A stretch of 64,000 nt of DNA from Cryptomeria japonica (Eukaryota; Streptophyta; Pinopsida; Cupressales; Cupressaceae), in contig NC_081405.1 in NCBI RefSeq assembly GCF_030272615.1, positions 649,301,420 through 649,365,419 of the forward strand, read 5' to 3'. The first letter of the stretch is position 1, and each line of letters starts with the position of its first letter. Position numbers and translations under genes: made by a program. Below, piece after piece: positions 34,156 through 45,746 of the stretch. The notes beneath the pieces were generated by a model. The model was not told the DNA's origin and searched no databases. It saw only the letters and a program-made list of their open reading frames with translations.

Positions 34156-34249
34156 CTTGTAGGCATTTGAGAAGTCTTCATCCTCCGGCTATAGGCCCCT
34201 AAAACTATCAACACCTATGCTCCTCAACTGAATTTCTTGGACTATTAAG

Positions 34250-34904
34250 AGTCTTCTGCTCAATGCATCAACATCCTGGTTTAACTGTCATTTTTGTGTT
34301 GGATTGTGAATGTGTAGGCTTCAATGTACTCCACCCATTTCATGTGTTTATGACTGAGTTTGTCTTGTGAGTTTAGAAATCTCAATGCTTGATTGTTCGT
34401 ATAGACTACAAATTCCTTAGGAAGGAGATAGTGTCTCCACTTCCTCAAAGCCTGCACTAAAGCATATAATTACAAGTCATAAGAGGAGTATTTCCTCTTT
34501 GCATCACTTAGCTTCTCACTATGGAAAACTACTGGTCTTTCTTCTTGGCTTAGGACAACACCTACTGCAATATTGCTTGCATCACATTCCACTGTGAAAA
34601 GTTTCTCAAAACTAGGCAATACTAACACCGGTTGAGTAGCTATCTTTATCTTCAAGGTTTCAAATCCTCTATTTTCTTGTTCATTCCACTAAAACTTTTC
34701 CTTCATTCCACCTCTAATTGCATCCAACATTGGTGCACATATAGCACTAAATTTCCTAATGAACTTCCTGTGATACTGAGCTAGTCCATGGAAGCTTCTC
34801 ACCTCTGTTGCTGACTTAGGAGTAGGCCAATTTACTATTACTTCAACCTTGCTGGGATCCATCTTGAGGTTTCCTTGAGACAACACAAACCCAAGGTAAA
34901 CCAA
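34250..34904 (-). pseudogene. RNase H and connection domain of the second chromovirus
   Basis: The connection part is at 34689-34904 ([37 protein letters not shown]). RNase H begins at about 34655 with LFTVECDASNIAVGVV (first Asp). At 34467-34469 the codon expected for the catalytic Glu in YDLE is a TAA stop. The rest, down to about 34250, continues in frame with further breaks (LRKW, FVVY, HMKWVEYIEA-like). Confidence 0.87.
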
Positions 34905-34949
34905 ATTCTACTTAATAAATTCACACTTGTCCAAATTCTTGGTTAGCTT

Positions 34950-35500
34950 CTAATCATACAATCTTTGTAGCACATTTTGCAAATGATTAATATGATCTGC
35001 CCTATCCTTACTGAAAATGAGAATATCATCTAGATATACCACCACAAATTTACCTATGAAGTCCTTCCTCACCTTATTCATGAGTCTCATGAAGGTGCTT
35101 GGAGCATTGGATAAGCCAAATGGCATTACAAGCCTTTCATAAAGACCCTCTGTTGTCTTGAATGCAGTTTTCCACTCATCACCCTCCTTAATCCTAATTT
35201 GGTGGTATCCACTTTTAAGGTCAATGTTGGTAAAGTACTTGGCTTCCCCTAAACAATCCATTAGGTCTTCTATTCTAGGAATTGGAGACCTATATTAAAT
35301 GGTGATCCTATTTATAACTTTAGAGTCAGTACATAATCTCCAAGTACCACCTTTCTTTGGGGATAACACGATAGGGATAGCACAAGGGCTAATGCTTTTC
35401 CTAATTAGGCCTTGGTCTAAAAGCTCTTGGATTTGCTTGGAAATCTCAACATTTTTTTTGGGAGTCATTTTATAAGCTCCCTTGTTAGGTAAGGATGCTC
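34950..35500 (-). pseudogene. Reverse transcriptase of the second chromovirus
   Basis: The fingers (35295-35500) have HQIDFIPGASLPNKGAYKMT and IPIVLSPKKGGTWRLCTDSK. The palm (34950-35261) has [16 protein letters not shown] with the first catalytic Asp present, [18 protein letters not shown] and [15 protein letters not shown] with the YLDD pair. A single TAA near 35295 separates fingers from palm, and a stop near 34947 ends the palm. All three catalytic Asp are present, unlike the first chromovirus. Confidence 0.92.
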
Positions 35501-35699
35501 CGGGAATAAAGTCTATTTGATGGCTTATGGTTCTTTTAGGAGGTAAGGTGCCTGCCTGTCCATCACTCACTATGCCTTTGAACTTCTTCAATAGGTCTTG
35601 AACCTTTATTGGCAAATCTGGTTGCTCTTTCATGTCTTCCTCTTTAGGCTTCATTACTAATTCAAATGTTATACCTTCACCTTCCTCAAGTGTCTTCAA

Positions 35700-36235
35700 G
35701 AACTATTTTTCACTCACCAAAAGAACATTAGCACCTGCTGCCCTTTTTTTACCTTCCTCAAGGATCGATTGAATCTTGAATGTGACTCCATCTTTTTTGA
35801 AAGAGTATGCATTCTTGGCTCCATCATGAATATCTTGTCTATAAAATTTCCATGGTCTTCCTAATAGAAGATGGCATGCATCCATGGGTAGGACATCACA
35901 TAACACTTTGTCCTTGTACCTCCCAATGGTAAAATCCACCCATGCTTGCTCATTGACTAGGACATGTTGGCCTTTGTTCAACCAAGTGACTCTAAAAGGG
36001 TTTTTGTAAATTTAAGATTACTCACTGCCTCTTCTGACACAATGTTGTCTGTTGACTTTGAATCAATCATCACTTTGCAAACTTTGTCTATAATCTTGCA
36101 TTTAATCCTGGATAATGACCTCCTTTGACTAGGCTCTTCTCTGAAAGGTTCTTTTATCAAAGTTATCCTTATCATCAAGTTGTCACCTACCTCTAAAGTC
36201 TTGCTATTTGAAGTCTCTTCTTGAAGATATTTCAC
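35700..36235 (-). pseudogene. Aspartic protease of the second chromovirus
   Basis: The active-site segment is CKVMIDSKSTDNIVSEEAV: the Gly of D-S-G is Lys. A frameshift at about 35980 separates it from GQHVLVNEQAWVDFTIGRY and the intact family tail MDACHLLLGRPWKF. The frame then runs towards the RT linker with one stop near 35700. Confidence 0.86.
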
Positions 36236-36269
36236 TCTCCTTTCACTACCTTGTGATGATTATCCCTTC

Positions 36270-37345
36270 TCTAGACACCGATATGCTAGATGACCAAGTT
36301 GGTTGCAATGGTAACACTTCATTATTGCAAAATATGAGGAAACTCTACCTTGTCCACTAGATCTTCCTCTAAAACCATTGTTTGACCCCCTTCCTCCATT
36401 GAATCCTCCTTTACTAGTGCCACTTTCTTGCTGCTCAGTGAGTTTAGACTCACCTTGTGCCCTTTGCTCTGAATTTCTTCCTCCAAAGCCTCCCCTATGA
36501 CCTCTATTTTATTTTCCTCTACCCCTACCCCTATTGCTATTTGAATCATGTCTTCTATTCAGTTTTTCTTCCACTTTAAGGGCAAGTTGATAGGTTTGAT
36601 GATCTATCTTTGGGCTCATTAGACTGATTTCTTCTTGGATGTTCCACCGTAGACCATTTAGGTACCTAGCAACTTTGAGACTCTCTTCTTCCACCACATG
36701 AGATCTAAGGATAAGTTTATGTAACTCCTCTGTATCACTACTAACATCAAGGTCTTTTTGTCTTAATTTTTGTCTTTTCCTATGAATTTGCACTTCATAG
36801 TCATCAGGGAGATAGACTTCTTTGATTTTGACTAACATCCCTTTCTAAGAAGAGATGGGTGCTTTGCCCATTTTCTTTCTCTCATCTTGCACAAATTTCC
36901 ACCATGTGAGAACAATTCCTCTCATCCTAGACTTGGCCACTTTAACTCTATGGGCTTCAGTTATGCCTTCACATTCAAAATGGTTCTCCATGCCTTCTAT
37001 CCATTCTAGGACCACTTCTGCTTCCATCTTACCAGTGAACAATGGCAATCCTTCTAGTGATTTACCACTTAAGGCCTTCAATGCCTTTAGGAAAGATTCT
37101 TTTTCTAAGATAGGATTAGGTTCAGGTACTTTGTCTATCTCTGACACTTCTTTACCCTTCCCTTCTTCTCCTTCAACCCTTACCAACACTTCATCTACCT
37201 TGGTTTCAATCTCACCAAGCTTACTTTCCATTTCAATCAACTTCTCTTTTATGAGTCTATTTTCTTCCTCCCGATCATCCACTTTCTTTGCCAACTCTGC
37301 ATTGGTCACCATGTTGTTATGTCCTACAGATTCCACTGAGGACAT
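36270..37345 (-). pseudogene. Gag of the second chromovirus
   Basis: The start MSSVESVGHNN at 37345 lies 26 bases inside the primer binding site. An acidic coiled coil (LIKEKLIEMESKLGEIETKV) is followed by the capsid domain (LPLFTGKMEAEVVLEWIEGM, HRVKVAKSRMRGIVLTWW). After a TAG at about 36842 comes YLPDDYEVQIHRKRQKLRQK and LNGLRWNIQEEISLM. An Arg/Gly/Ser-rich linker leads to an intact zinc knuckle near 36280-36320, CYHCNQLGHLAYRC. The gene has one stop and frameshifts near 36530 and 36320. Confidence 0.9.
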
Positions 37346-37370
37346 CTACTCACCTAGCCTAAATCTTATA

Positions 37371-37383
37371 GGCTTTGATATCA
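37371..37383 (-). promoter_or_regulatory. Primer binding site, second chromovirus
   Basis: The minus strand reads TGATATCAAAGCC, two mismatches from the initiator-Met complement, three bases inside the 5' LTR. Confidence 0.85.
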
Positions 37384-37386
37384 ATT

Positions 37387-38991
37387 TGATGGCGTTCACC
37401 TAGCTTGCTCACTTCACCTAGTTGGTGTTGCTCAATTTCACCAATTTCTCCAGGTCTAGCTATGCAATATGACCTCCAAGTCCTTCTCAATCTCTTCTAG
37501 GGCTTTCTTCTTGTCAATATGAAGGTGTTTGCATCAAGTGTTTAACTAGGAACCCTACCATTTCAAAGTGTTTCCCACATGCTCATTCTTGCTCTCTTGT
37601 CTTCAACTTGTCAATTTCACCTCCTACTATTGTGAGTTGTTGTAGAGGTGTGGAGGTGGATTTTAACATGAAATTATTACCATTTGGGTCCATTTGTGGT
37701 TTTCATCTATTATCTTTCTTACCAATTTCACCATTTTGCCTAGAAAAGGGCTACAAGGAATGAGCCCCTATTAGGCCTCCAAAATTTGGTTTTTGTGGGT
37801 TTAGAGGAAAATGGTCCAAAATACCCTACAACAAGGTTTGATTTTATTCAATCATACACCTATCCCCAAGTGATTTTGGTTTCCCAACTCACCGTACAAT
37901 GCCCTAACCCAAAAATGAGGGTTTACTAGGGTTTTTAGGCCTCTAAACCGACAATGACTAGTCAAGTTTGTGAAATGGGCATCAAGAGGTCTTTTCAAGG
38001 CTTCTCTTTGCTATGGAAACTCTGTATGAACTTCATGGACCTATCCAAAAGGTTTGGTTATGGTTTTCTGCTCACCGCTACACTATGCACTCAAATTTCA
38101 CCCTGTCTTCTCTAGTCGAGTTGCTCCTAGACTCGCCTAGAACAAGGTGGTAGCCATATCAAACATCACCTCCAAAAATTCTCCCTACATATCTACACTA
38201 TAATAGTGGTTTCCTTCTATTCCCCAACAAGCCGTGATGATAGCACGGAGGGATTTTATGGGGCAACCATTTTACATAAAATTGCTATATACAAGCCAAA
38301 ACTAGCTGATTGCAAACAAAACTATGAAAACATCAACACACACTAGCTACATAGCTTGACATGAATTAAATGACTCTTAAACACACCAAGGAAACTCAAT
38401 CCATTACTGGATCAATGGATTCAATCCATTTGTATTCACATTGTAAGCAAAATATGCCAAAATAATGACAAACAATCCGAAAATGAGTAGTTTTAGATTG
38501 CTAATCATACGAAAAACAAAAATACAACCTGGGTAACTATGCAAGAGGAGGTTTTTATAGTATTCACCATGTGTGGAGGCATTCTAGGGCATTGTGCTAT
38601 CCCTAACTCCATCGTTAAGCAGTTTAGGACAAAAGTTGTCATGACAACTTTTACAACTTTGCACTTTTTGCTTTGCCAACCTATAAAACCTATTTTAAGT
38701 CATTACTCATGGATTTTTAAGCATTCCTAAGACCATACTAAACCTCTCTCATGCTCATACCAATTTTTACCACTTTTGACCATCAAGAAGGTCAATTTTC
38801 TACTCAAACCACTACTTATGCACATAATGCAAACCTAGGAAGAAAGAAACTCAACTAGGCCTACACTTGACTCATCACACTCACTCTTGGACCCTCCTGG
38901 AGTCCTTATGAAGTACCTAACTTGGCTAAGGTCAGTACAAGCCAAAATTGAGAAACTACTATAAGACTAAGTCCTAGGTGCTCCTGCACCA
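37387..38991 (-). repeat. 5' LTR of the second chromovirus
   Basis: It is the partner of 31142-32745, with the same length to within one base and the same termini. The flanking GTTGG follows at 38992. Confidence 0.94.
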
Positions 38992-40829
38992 GTTGGCCAC
39001 TTGCTTTATAAAAGTGTGACATAACAATGTGCTTTTACTTGAAAGAGACCAAAAAGAAGATCTCAATGCTTTGCATCATCCTGAAGTAGACAAGACAAGC
39101 AACATTTATGAATAATGGCACATTTATGACATAAAATAGATACAACATATGTAAGAATTGAGATACAAATAGAAGAATGTCACAATGGATTCAACCTCTT
39201 TATTACCTTGGACCAATAGAGTAACAAGGGTCATCCAAATAGAACCTAACATAACACAAGAACATGTCAAGCGACACATCACAAGGGAAGCACAATATGA
39301 ACAAGTGAACACACAAAAGTGAGTCTACAACATGAATGAAGCTAGTCAAGAAAATCATTTGCCTCCTAATCTGAATTAACATCATATAGGGATGGTGGAC
39401 CAGATACAAGAGGATCCACTTCGAGCACATCAGATGGAAATATTTCAAGTTCCAAACAAGGACCATGATCTAAGCTTGAGTCACTTTGTTTGCAACTAGG
39501 AGCTAGGGTCAATGCTTTCTTTTAATGTGAAGATAAATCACATATTAATTTCAATATGCTCATGCATATCATTAAAATCAACATTGTTAGTAAGAATAAT
39601 ATTATCATAATCCATATCATCATCTAGATTAATAAAAATAGGAACTCTAACATGAAAAGAAGTTGAACCATCATTTTTCTTAAGCATTGTTAATTTAGGA
39701 AAAGGTTTAACAAATGGGACCAAGTTAGCATTTGGTGTCTTTGGAAAAGAAATGGTTTGGGAAGAAAGCTCAAGAGGCTTAGAATGATGTCTTTGTCGAT
39801 GTTGTCTTGTAGAACAATTCCTTTTAGTTTTAGTTGATACTTGCAAAGGTTTAGGATCAATGTATAGAGGCTTCGTTTCTTCCCTTATAGGAGGAACATA
39901 AGAAACCCCAATAGGTTGATGGAGACTTAATGCTAAGAGATTTCCTTTATAAGAGGTAGGAGGCAAGACTGAGGCATATATAGGAGGAATAGAAGGTGTA
40001 GGAAGAATACCGGGTCCATTATGAGGAGGGATATTCATAGGTGTAGGGTCTCTAGGTTTACTCAAGGACGTGATCTTCTCATTTTTTCATTTATGATAAG
40101 ATAAGAAAATGATGTCATTTTGAGGCTTAAGATGCTTAGGTTGTTTAGGCCAAAATTAATCAAGAGTTAAATTTTTATGCTTAGTTGTGGGTTGGTAAAG
40201 GCTATCATTAATTGTTACAATAGTTCCATTATGAAGAAATTTCAAGCATTTATGAACTGTAGAAGGGATAGCTTCCATGGAAGAGATCCAAGGATGTCCC
40301 AACTTCACATGAAATTTATTCGATGTAGGAATAATAGAAAAGATGAGATCTAAGAACTTAGTACAACCTCAACAAGAAGAGTAATAGAACCGATAATAGG
40401 ACAAGAGAAACCATTATACACCTTAACCATAACATCAAATTTATCATATGTTACTAGATCCAATTACTCGATATAAAAATGTTCTTTACTACTCACATTC
40501 ACCATACACACTAGGTCAATGAGAACCCCTCATGAGATTTTGTCTTTGATCTTCACAATAATATATAATGGGCCATTAGGTGTAACAATAGTCTCACTAG
40601 GATCAAAAGTAATACATGTCTTTAAATAGAGATGTAGGTTTGTCAACTATGCTCACAACATTATTAGATTCTATACAAAAGTCATTAGGAGAAAAAGAAA
40701 GAGACTCAAACTTAACAATATTGGTAGAAGGAGAGGGCAACAAATTAGTAAAGATTTGGAGATTTTGATTAGGACGAGCTACAAATTTATTTCCTTTGTC
40801 ATTGACACTAGCTATACATATAATATTGT

Positions 40830-42639
40830 TTTTTAAATACTAGGATAAAACAAGTTTTGATGGGACCCCAAAACCCATACAACCAGAAAGTTGCCAACAA
40901 GAATTGAGCTAGACTACTCAACATTGAACAAGTAGTTTTAAAAGGACCTAAAACCTTCTGGACTTACCGATATCTAGAGCCCAAATCCAAAGACTACACA
41001 AAGCAAAATTAACAAACTAGAGCATCCACATGCAGTCGAACACCAACCAAACCTTACACATAAGACATTACAACAATGGATGACACAAACATATGGTCTA
41101 AATTAACATACACTAGACTACAAAATACAAGGAACAAGGGTTTTAATAGGCACCCTTAGCCAACAAGAAGGGTTTTTCTAGGATCCCATAATCTGTAATA
41201 GAAGCTCTTAGCCACAAAAGACCACACAAACAATACCTAACCCAAACAAAAAAAATGGCCATACTGGGCCCTTGAAAACTGCTAGCAACCAACCGGTCCT
41301 AGAAAGAAACTAAAAACAAAGGGTTTTATCCAGGCTCCCTCAACCTTGAAAGTGGGTTTTACAAGGCTCGCACAACCTTCTATGGCCTAGAAAACAACAT
41401 CACTAACTATATGCACAATCTGGCCAAGAGGGTTTTTACCAGCTCCCACAATTAGCAAACTATTTTGAGACACAATGATAAGACTGTGAACCTAGAACTA
41501 TCTGTGAAGACCACCATGAGGGTTGAGACTAGTTCCCTCAACTAGAAACACGAACTACAATAGGGAACTTGCTCCTCCATACCTACTCTCTACCTCAATG
41601 GGAGAAAGGGCCACCTCAATAGGACAAGAAGGAACATAAGTTGACATGAAAAAGGGTTTTACAAGGCTCCCACAACCTACTGAGGCCTAAAAAATAACAT
41701 AATGTCCTGAAAGTGCAATCTGGCCAAGAGGGCTTTTACAAGCTCCCATAACTAGCAAACCATTCTAGGAAACAAGGGAAAAACCATAAACCAAGAACCA
41801 TCTACAAAGAAAACCATGAGGGTTTTGACTGGCTCCCTCAACTAGAAATGTGAACAGTAGCAGCCGAGAAACTCTCCCACACCTACTCTCCACCTCAATA
41901 GGAGAAATGACCACCTCAATAAGATAATAAAGAGAGTAGGCCGACTACCCAGACAACTCAAAGACAACCCAAAACCCATATTGCCACTCCACCTCCATAT
42001 GAGAGCAAAACACCTCATATAGTGATCCATGAGAATTGATGGGAAGAGCATAAAAAACCCTCACCAAGGAATAAGCGAGGAGAGAATAGAGGTTCCACAT
42101 AGAAAAACCAATGAACAAAAGCAATAAGCCATCCAAAATAGCCAAACCACCCACAAGAGTGGAAGCCCCACAAAACCTGAGTAAAGCAAAACCCATAGAA
42201 AACCAACCAGAAAAATAGAAAACCCCAACCCCAAAAGACTGGGGCTTCCAACTCCAAAGCTGCAAAGAATTTTGCTCACTCCTAAAGCTAAGAGAATCCA
42301 CCAACACAGCCACACATTCTTGTAAGTAGACATAGCCTTGCCTCCAACACCTAAAAAAAGCTTGCATTCCCCAACCCTTGCTAAGGAGATCAGAGGGAAA
42401 ATGGAGGAAAATACCACCTCCTTCCTCACCATAGTTAGCCCATATCTTCAGAAAACAACAGTCAAAAGAAAAACTGGCACACAGGGCTAAACAACAAGCA
42501 CATAATAAAAGGAAATGTCCTTCTCCTAGCCCATCTGCATCATCATCCTCATCCTCTTCACTCGAGTCTTCACCCACAAAAATCCTAGCTCGTCTATTCC
42601 TAGCAGCGTGCCCCTTCTCGCCCATCATCAGATTAGTAT
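40830..42639 (-). mobile_element. 1.8-kb non-LTR retroposon or retroposed transcript
   Basis: The insert is flanked by 17-bp direct repeats and has a short T run at its left edge (A tail on the minus strand), so its 5' end is at 42639. Near the 5' end, minus-strand ATG codons open MMGEKGHAARNRRARIFVGE followed by an acidic run (EDSSEEDEDDDADGLGEG). The frame stays open to 41945, but its remaining part is Phe/Trp/Leu-rich and may not be coding. The 3' half contains a ~300-bp tandem duplication and nine copies of a short motif. I find no endonuclease or reverse transcriptase domain, so it is a SINE-like or gene-derived retroposon, or a truncated LINE; the source is unknown. Confidence 0.7.
41136..41940 (-). 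repeat. Nine-fold GGGAGCC..AAAACCCT motif and 300-bp tandem duplication
   Basis: On the plus strand the motif reads about RAGGGTTTTACMAGGCTCCCWCAA and starts near 41136, 41168, 41319, 41352, 41428, 41518, 41652, 41728 and 41818. The block 41352-41651 is duplicated at 41652-41940 with the internal motifs at matching places. Confidence 0.8.
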
Positions 42640-44099
42640 TATACATATAATATTGTCATCAATAATGTATTGGATCTTATTTCTCAACTGGTAACACTTC
42701 TTAGTATCATGGCTAAGTCGACAGTGATATTGATAAAAAGCTTGAGGATCATGGTAAGTTGACAACGGTTTAGAATTTTCATTTGGTTTGATGGGAGGAA
42801 GTTGCGACACATTAGAATTCATCAACCTCAACATTATACTATGCAAAGACTTAGAAAGAGGAATTCAAATCTCTTCTAAATTATTTTTATAAAGGGGCCA
42901 CACCTAATGTCATAACTGCCACTCGAGTGTTGATGTTGTCATTTATCTTGATGAAACCTTTGTTCGGTTTGAACTTCATAAATGATTATTAAGTATTCTC
43001 ATTATTATCAACTGGAGCTTTTGAAGACAATGATTCAAATTGACTCACTTGAAGCTAATAATTATGAAGCACTACACACAATTGCATAAAAGAAGTAAAC
43101 TCAAAAAATAGAAGAACAATACCATTGTAAGGCTTTATCTCTAAAGGTTTTAATAAATAATTTTAGCCATAAGTTGTTGGTCATGAGAAAAACCACTACA
43201 CTAAGTTTGAAATGTCTTCACACGAGTCAAGGGGACACCTTTTCCATTGTACAACTCCAATTGAGGAACCTCCATATTCTTAGGAGGAAACACATAGACA
43301 ATGTCATTGTATAGTGGGCTCACTACATCAAATGTGGGAACATTGAACTTGGATTGAGTTATAGAAGCCAATTGATGTTGTAGAGATGTATCAGTTTGGG
43401 CTAGGTTAATAATGGTTTCTTTGGTGGATGGATTGAAATTGGAAATATTGTATTTGATGGAGGAGTAATATTGTTGTCAGTAGTTGGAGGTTGAAAATAA
43501 GGAAGGGGAACATTATGGTATGTTGGTATGGGAGATGGTTGTAAAGCAAATGGAAGACTCACAAAAGGAGTGTAAGAATACTGATTAATAGGATTGCCCC
43601 TAGGACTAACATGTGTAGGATTAATATTTTGTGTGGAAGTAGCCACGATAGAAGATGTAAATGTAGGAACACTAGGCAAGGATGCAGGCATATGAATGAA
43701 ATAGTTAACTTGGCTAGTGGGTTGAGAATAACCAAGGACTTCAACATCACTTTTGATTGGCATAATATTAGTATGAACAATATGAGAAAGGCCACACAAC
43801 AAGTCTACACAAGTATCTTACCTTTTTGTACCATTCTTTTTAATCCTTCAATCAAGGGGATTTTCTCACTATCCATGTATTGTTGACCCATATATTGTTG
43901 AATATTTTCAAATTAATTATCAATCTTCTCCAATTCTTCAATAGTAACCCTATCTAGTTATTCATCCACATCATGAGATGTATGAGGAGATCAGGGATAA
44001 ATGATGTCATTTGTTGGATTAGAGGAAGCACCAACACTCACATGGAATAAGTTATCCAACTGAGGCTCCATATCCTTAGTATACAACTTCTTCTCATTG

Positions 44100-45746
44100 G
44101 AATATTCTATGTAGGACTAATGGTAACAAAACTCATACACAAAGGAGAGAAATTGGGATGCAATTTTGAAAACTATGATTAAGCAATGTAATTCTTTGTA
44201 AAAATTATTGATTAACCACTATATTAAATAATGTGAATTATGATATTGGATATTATATGCATCTAAATTTGAATATAGCATGCCATAACAATCAAATCTA
44301 GAGACACAATTAAAAAATTATGCAACCCACAAGTTAATTTTAAAATGATAAATTAGGGTTTTTGTAAATTTAACCTTTAAATTTATATAATTAAATTACA
44401 AACATGAGTGTAAATATTAATTTTGAAGTACATACAAATAAAATTTGAGACAATAAATAAAAAACAAGCATAGAAGAAGTCAGTTTCACCAAAATGTATT
44501 TGTGTAATTTGAAATTAGGGTTTCCCCAATCGAGATAATAAAACTACTAACTAACCAAACTAGATAAACATTGAAAGACGGTTAAATTAAATAGATCTAG
44601 CCATAATCCAAATATGGAAAGGGCTAAAATTGTGATTATATTTATTGGTTATTAATAGTTACCCTCTTTCTTAGTTGAAATTATAATGTATCTATGAAAT
44701 TAGGAAAAAACAATGAATAATTGAAGTAACTTGGCACATGAATAGGCTGCTACAGGTATCCCATGGAGCCACAAACTAAGATATAGGCAAGAAAATATGT
44801 TTAGATCCTATTTCTAGAAGTTTGACCTAATATATCAAGACCGAGTAGTACAAATTCACCCTAGTCATCTGAATTTCATTTTGTCAAAAGATAAACCTGT
44901 TTGTCATCATCAACTCTGTTGAGTATATCTCCTAAGCCTAGTCCCTACACATAGAAAGAGAGGAAATATGTTATTGATAGGGGTTTGCCTTAGGTCAAAC
45001 TCTAGTTTAGGAATTAACCTTGAAATTGAAATGGTAGTTGAAATGGAAATTGTAGAAATATGCTTTCCTTTTGAGGGAAAGGCTAGATCTGAAACGAAAT
45101 GCATGTAATTGAAATGTATACCTTGATGAATTTTTGTTTGGATCCTCATGCAAGGGTTTTAGGATGTTTTATAGAATGTCTTCATAAAACATTTATCATG
45201 GATTCCATCTTGAATGCTTAAACTTGACTTCATTTCTTCTCCAATGCTTGATGAATGACTTATTGCTTGCTCACTTCAATTGAATTTGCAATTGGGATCA
45301 TAAAGTTATTATTTAGGTTTTCAAATAAGAGGGGTCAACCTCCTTTTATACTTGGGTACCTAAAAATTAGTTGAATTGATGGAGTAGGTGGACACAAGAT
45401 CAAATTTTCCAATCATCTGAGATGACCATTGTGACTTGACAAAAAATGGGTCCTAATTGAGAGGACTAGGGTGTTGGGTGCCTTGGCTTGAGCTAGCATG
45501 ACTAGGGCACCCGACACCCTAGTCCTAACAATCAAGACTCAAGCTTGGAGGGAAGACAAAGAAGAAGATGGAAAAATAGGATTGTAGGTGGTGTGAGTAG
45601 AAACATAACACGCATCCACCATTAAAAGTTGAAGTGCCATAGTGAAGTCTAAGCGAGGACAAAATTGTATGTAGATATAATTTATGATGCTACAACTACC
45701 AACTTTGATATTTTTTTTTTGATCACTCAATCTTAGGGGATAACTC
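44100..45746. other. Non-coding stretch upstream of the Tat-like remnant
   Basis: It is AT-rich and probably the 5' internal or LTR part of the Tat-like element, but no LTR partner is visible. It includes the hairpin at 45463-45525. No other feature is supported. Confidence 0.4.
45463..45525. repeat. 20-bp-stem hairpin
   Basis: The arms are GGACTAGGGTGTTGGGTGCC (45463-45482) and GGCACCCGACACCCTAGTCC (45506-45525). They pair over 20 positions with a single mismatch around a 23-base spacer. Confidence 0.9.

Larger units (their letters stand above)
31142..38991 (-). mobile_element. Second Ty3/gypsy chromovirus with perfect target duplication
   Basis: The 7850-bp minus-strand element is bounded by LTRs of 1604 and 1605 bp and flanked by GTTGG on both sides (31137-31141 and 38992-38996). 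The order on the minus strand is primer binding site, Gag, protease, reverse transcriptase, RNase H, integrase, chromodomain. Catalytic residues in reverse transcriptase and the zinc knuckle are better preserved than in the element at 3007-10704, but stops in RNase H, integrase and Gag make it inactive. The LTRs still align end to end, with substitutions visible every 15-20 bases in the first 230 positions. It inserted next to the Tat-like remnant at 39.3 kb. Confidence 0.95.
40813..42656. other. 17-bp target duplication around the 1.8-kb retroposon
   Basis: TATACATATAATATTGT occurs at 40813-40829 and 42640-42656 without mismatch. Long duplications of this kind are typical of target-primed reverse transcription, not of LTR elements (5 bp). 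Confidence 0.93.
39340..44090 (-). pseudogene. Degenerate Tat-like Ty3/gypsy gag-protease region
   Basis: Minus-strand blocks follow the order of Tat/Ogre-type gypsy polyproteins. Gag starts MEPQLDNLFHVSVGASSNPT near 44070, with stops, and continues through a Pro-rich part at 43401-43802. A short Cys/His box follows near 42700 (YHCRLSHDTKKCYQL, NKIQYIID). The protease/early pol zone near 40240-40320 has KLGHPWISSMEAIPSTVH and LHNGTIVTINDSLYQ. The linker at 39538-40065 has DPTPMNIPPHNGPG, and LELEIFPSDVLEVDP lies near 39430. The region contains many stops and frameshifts. A 1.8-kb retroposon sits in Gag at 40830-42639; joining through one target copy restores IIDDNIICIASVNDK. No RT was found: the remnant stops before 38997. 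Confidence 0.75.

Noticed and set aside
36855-37403. Plus-strand open frame opposite Gag of the second chromovirus
   Set aside because: It is the antisense shadow of a well-supported Gag domain.
41945-42646. Long minus-strand frame of the retroposon as one protein
   Set aside because: Only the first ~40 residues look protein-like; the rest is Phe/Trp/Leu-rich, and rival frames overlap it at 42015-42432. Kept as part of the retroposon, not as a gene.
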